A stretch of 64,000 nucleotides of DNA from Mycobacterium sp. Root265 (GTDB lineage: Bacteria > Actinomycetota > Actinomycetes > Mycobacteriales > Mycobacteriaceae): contig NZ_LMJA01000029.1 in NCBI RefSeq assembly GCF_001428895.1, forward strand, positions 183,982 through 247,981, given 5' to 3'. The notes under the pieces are model-generated. The model saw only the letters and a program-made list of their open reading frames with translations, was not told where the DNA came from and did no database searches. Within the stretch, counting starts at the first letter, position 1; every line of letters begins with the position of its first letter. This document shows positions 61,245 to 64,000 of this stretch, piece by piece. Made by a program: the position numbers and the translations under genes.

Positions 61245-63893
61245 CTAGCCGGGTTGGGCGTCTGGGCGTTGGCTGGTCGGGTGATGTGTCGTGATCGTGT
61301 GGGTACCCGCCGACAGCTCTCGGCGGACGTCGCCCAGTTCCACATCGGCCCGTGCTCCGGCCGGCACGGTCACCGTGAGGGTGACGGTGCTCGAAGGCCC
61401 CAGTTCCCATGCCGCGCCGGCTGTTCCGTACGGCGTCTCAAGTGTGATGGACGCGCTCGTCAGCCCCCCGCCGATGACGGGAGCCACCCGGAACCGTGCG
61501 TACCCGGGTGCCGTCGGCGCGAGCCCTGCCACGCGCTCCTGCAGGAACGCGGCGACCGTGCCGAAGGCGTAGTGGTTGTGCGACGCGTGCGGCTCGCCGG
61601 TGACGGTATAGCCCTCCCAGGTCTCCCACGTCGTGGTGGCGCCACGTTCCACCTGGTCGAGCCACGACGGCGCCGTCGTCTGTAGGAGTACGCGGTACGC
61701 GATGTCCTGATGTCCTGCGTCGACGAGCGTGTCCAACAGCATTGGGGTGCTGAGGAATCCGGTGCCGAGGTGGAAATCTGCCTGCTCGACCAATTCGACG
61801 AGCCGGCCAGCAGCCCGGGGGCGTTGGTCCGGGGTGAGAAGGTCGAATGCCAGGGCTCTGACGTAGTCATCCTGCTTGTCGTCGCCGATCCGAGCGCCGC
61901 CTTCGGTGACGAACGCGGCTTGCCAGGCCCGCGTTGCGTTCGCCGACAGCCGGCGGTAACGGTCGGCGTCGTCCCCGTGCTGGAGAACCTCGGCGATGCG
62001 CGAGAGCAGTTCTGCGGATCGCGCGAGGTAGGCCGTGGCGACCGCGGCGCGTTTCCCGGTGAAGCCACCGCGGATCTCCGACCTGAATGTCTCACCGGGT
62101 CGGAGCCACTCGCCCCATTGAAAACCCGTGTCCACGATGAATTGTTCGAGATCGCCGACCCCACGACGCAGACGGCGGCGGATGCTGCGCTTGGTCGATG
62201 CCCGGTGGGTCAGGTGGTCCACCCATTTACGAGCACTGTCGTAGTGATCGGCGAGAACCGTGGTGTCGCCGTAGTACTGGTAGAGGGTCCACGGCAACAT
62301 GACCGCGACATCTCCCCACCCCGTGGATGAGGAGCTGAAGGAGAGCTTGTTCTTGGACACCCCGGGGGAGGCCTCCGACGGGATGAACGGTGGCACCCGC
62401 CCGTCCGGATGCTGCTCGACGGCGGTGTTCTGGAGGTATCGCCGGAGGAAGGCTCGGGCGTCGACCATCTGCGCCGCGGTCGGGCCGAACACCTGGATGT
62501 CTCCGGTCCAGCCGGACCGCTCGCGGGTGGGGCAGTCGGTAGGAGTGTCGGTGAAGTTGGAGCGCAGCGACCACAGGACATTGCTCCAGAGGCGTTCGAG
62601 GCGCGGGTCGGACGCGCGGAACTCCGCGATCTGCGGGATTCTCGAGGAGAGCACGATGCCCAGGACATCATCTGGCGAGACCGGGTCGGCCGGCCCGTCG
62701 ATCGCGACATACCGAAATCCGTGAATCGTGAACGCGGGCGTGTAGTCGACCGGCTTGTCGCCGAGGATGACCTCGTCGCGTTGGAACCATTCCTTGCCGG
62801 GCTTTTCGTCCAGGTAATTCGTGTCGAGTTCGCCGTGGGCGTCGAGCACCTCGCTGTAGAGCAGTTTGACCGTCGCCCCTGCGGGGCCGGCGAGACGCAG
62901 CCGCGCAACGCCGGCGAAATTCTGGCCGAAATCGACCAGTTGTCGTCCTGATGGGGTGCGACTGGGCACGCCGGTCCGATGACCGATCACGGTCACCGGG
63001 TCGACGGACTCCGCGATCAGAGACATGCGAGCGTTCAACAGCGATACCGCGGTTCCGAAGGCACCCTCGGGCGGCAGATCGGGCAGGCGCAGGTCCACGC
63101 GCTCACCATCTTTCGGGTCCGCACTCATCACACGTCCGTAGCCCACTCGCCAACCTGTGTCGCTGCACACCTGCGTGGTCGTACCGTCGGCCAGTTCGAT
63201 TTCGAGCTGTGCCAGGGCGGCGAGTCGGTCGCCGTAGCGTGCCGCAGCGGAGAAGATGCCGAGCTTCCCGCGGTAACGGCCCTCCGACACCACCATGTAG
63301 ATATGGTTCGTGCCGGCCTGCAACGCCTCGGTGATGTCGTAGGTCTGGTACTCGGTGTACTCATGAAATGGCGTCCACCGGGGGACGAGCGAATGGCCGG
63401 TGACGTCGGTGGTGTTCACGACAAGCCGGTACCACCCCAGTGCGGAGGTGTAGGCGCGCGCACGCACGATCGGGGTTGTGAGGTTGATTGTCTTGTGGAA
63501 GTACAGCGTTCGCGGATCCTTGGCCGTGGAGTCAGGGTGGGTGACCCACCGGGCCACCCACTCCGACCGGTCGAGGATTCCCGTTTCGAAGAAGTCGGCT
63601 GCCCAGTCCGTGACGGTCTCGTCGTCGAGATGCGCCCGCACTCGCCAGTGATACCGGGTTCGCGAGGCGGGCCGTGGTCCCGTGTAGGCAATGCCGAACG
63701 GTCGCTCGGATTCCACCCGCCCAGATGCCCACGATGAATGCGCGGGGTGGAAGCCCGGTTCTGTGCCGACCTCAATTTCGTACGCGCGTTGCGCGATCCT
63801 GCCCGGCACCAGCCATCCGAATTCTGGCGCAGCGGTATCGATCCCGACGGGCCTGCGACGGGTGTTCACCGTGAGCGCGAACGGCTCGCACAT
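61245..63893 (-). CDS. Alpha-L-rhamnosidase (GH78)
   Basis: The protein has 882 residues from ATG 63893; GTG 63914 is in frame but has no ribosome binding site. An N-terminal fibronectin-like and beta-sandwich part (PRPASRTRYHWRVRAHLDDE) is followed by the concanavalin-like domain (GWYRLVVNTTDVTGHSLVPR). The catalytic (alpha/alpha)6 barrel has the acid cluster TDCPTRERSGWTGDIQVFGP and later DTGFQWGEWLRPGE. The terminal beta-domain has GATTTWETWEGYTVTGEPHA SHNHYAFGTV-type features and GGGLTSASITLETPYG. It removes terminal alpha-L-rhamnose from glycosides. There is no signal peptide, so it is cytoplasmic. It follows another gene on the same strand by 7 bp. Confidence 0.92.
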   Translation of the reverse strand: MCEPFALTVNTRRRPVGIDTAAPEFGWLVPGRIAQRAYEIEVGTEPGFHPAHSSWASGRVESERPFGIAYTGPRPASRTRYHWRVRAHLDDETVTDWAADFFETGILDRSEWVARWVTHPDSTAKDPRTLYFHKTINLTTPIVRARAYTSALGWYRLVVNTTDVTGHSLVPRWTPFHEYTEYQTYDITEALQAGTNHIYMVVSEGRYRGKLGIFSAAARYGDRLAALAQLEIELADGTTTQVCSDTGWRVGYGRVMSADPKDGERVDLRLPDLPPEGAFGTAVSLLNARMSLIAESVDPVTVIGHRTGVPSRTPSGRQLVDFGQNFAGVARLRLAGPAGATVKLLYSEVLDAHGELDTNYLDEKPGKEWFQRDEVILGDKPVDYTPAFTIHGFRYVAIDGPADPVSPDDVLGIVLSSRIPQIAEFRASDPRLERLWSNVLWSLRSNFTDTPTDCPTRERSGWTGDIQVFGPTAAQMVDARAFLRRYLQNTAVEQHPDGRVPPFIPSEASPGVSKNKLSFSSSSTGWGDVAVMLPWTLYQYYGDTTVLADHYDSARKWVDHLTHRASTKRSIRRRLRRGVGDLEQFIVDTGFQWGEWLRPGETFRSEIRGGFTGKRAAVATAYLARSAELLSRIAEVLQHGDDADRYRRLSANATRAWQAAFVTEGGARIGDDKQDDYVRALAFDLLTPDQRPRAAGRLVELVEQADFHLGTGFLSTPMLLDTLVDAGHQDIAYRVLLQTTAPSWLDQVERGATTTWETWEGYTVTGEPHASHNHYAFGTVAAFLQERVAGLAPTAPGYARFRVAPVIGGGLTSASITLETPYGTAGAAWELGPSSTVTLTVTVPAGARADVELGDVRRELSAGTHTITTHHPTSQRPDAQPG

Positions 63894-63900
63894 CAGCTGA

Positions 63901-64000
63901 TCACCGCGTTGCACCGTTGAGGAAGCCCGACACAGGGGCGTCGGGCTTCATGCCCAGCACGCGCCCGGCGTCCTGAAAAAGTGCTTGCCGGGTGCGTTCG
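63901..64000 (-). CDS. Partial unidentified gene upstream of the rhamnosidase (C-terminal end only)
   Basis: The frame reading leftward from the window edge gives ERTRQALFQDAGRVLGMKPD, then APVSGFLNGATR and TGA at 63903-63901, 7 bp before the rhamnosidase ATG. The composition looks coding and the spacing suggests an operon. Only about 32 residues are visible, so the family cannot be assigned. A GAAGCCCGAC / GTCGGGCTTC hairpin (63922-63949) falls inside this coding end. Confidence 0.6.
   Translation of the reverse strand, partial: ERTRQALFQDAGRVLGMKPDAPVSGFLNGATR

Noticed and set aside
63922-63949. Terminator hairpin at the right edge
   Set aside because: The inverted repeat lies inside the open frame of the partial gene that ends at 63901, so it is more likely coding sequence.
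1-64000. tRNA or rRNA genes, CRISPR arrays, insertion sequences, prophage
   Set aside because: No cloverleaf, rRNA signature, spaced repeat array, transposase or phage structural gene was recognised on either strand.

Overview
This is high-GC DNA from a fast-growing mycobacterium (Mycolicibacterium type). Recognisable orthologues occur in the order found in mycobacterial chromosomes near oriC. They include MurJ/MviN with its pseudokinase tail, MutT4, PcnA, the Rv0036c-Rv0041 block, Rv0042c-Rv0051, and rpsF-ssb-rpsR-rplI-dnaB. Orthologue names are from memory of the M. tuberculosis gene order; no search was run. Many genes carry a TANNNT hexamer 7-8 nt before a GTG/ATG, the mycobacterial leaderless pattern.

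1-8.8 kb: leftward operon mutT4 > Rv3909-like secreted protein > murJ/mviN (3' end cut by the window), divergent from pcnA and a DxDxDG-repeat protein. 8.8-14.2 kb: ankyrin protein, TIGR03084 protein, MFS permease, YqgE, small membrane protein, and a secreted LpqN-type protein. 14.3-25.3 kb: leuS, then genes that I recall as absent between leuS and the MarR gene in M. tuberculosis (fdhA, an SDR, glucosylglycerate hydrolase). Next come MarR, an amino-acid ABC transporter, GntR and an F420/LLM oxidoreductase. 25.3-34 kb: Tat-exported PhoX, a secreted metzincin-like protein, an esterase, padR-ino1 and tandem DUF1707 membrane proteins. 34-43.5 kb: cell-wall and information-processing core: Rv0049-like protein, ponA1, a GT87 mannosyltransferase-like protein, rpsF-ssb-rpsR-rplI, and dnaB with a 416-residue intein in its P-loop.

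43.6-64 kb is accessory-looking: nine short units built from SDR, LLM, AKR, SnoaL-like, flavin-split-barrel, hydrolase and MFS genes. Most have a dedicated regulator (TetR, IclR, HxlR, MerR, MarR) whose operator can be read directly in the DNA. The window ends inside an operon with a GH78 alpha-L-rhamnosidase.

The strongest non-gene signals are: a class 3 intein in DnaB; a cluster of DnaA-box-like 9-mers upstream of dnaB; a 53-bp palindromic element present twice, each time directly after a stop codon; dyads upstream of padR-ino1; a pair of divergent MerR promoters with 19-bp spacers; a 41-bp MarR dyad; a duplicated 24-bp IclR-linked site; and a possible S6:S18 leader before rpsF. I found no tRNA, rRNA, CRISPR array, insertion sequence or prophage, and no clear undescribed multi-gene system.
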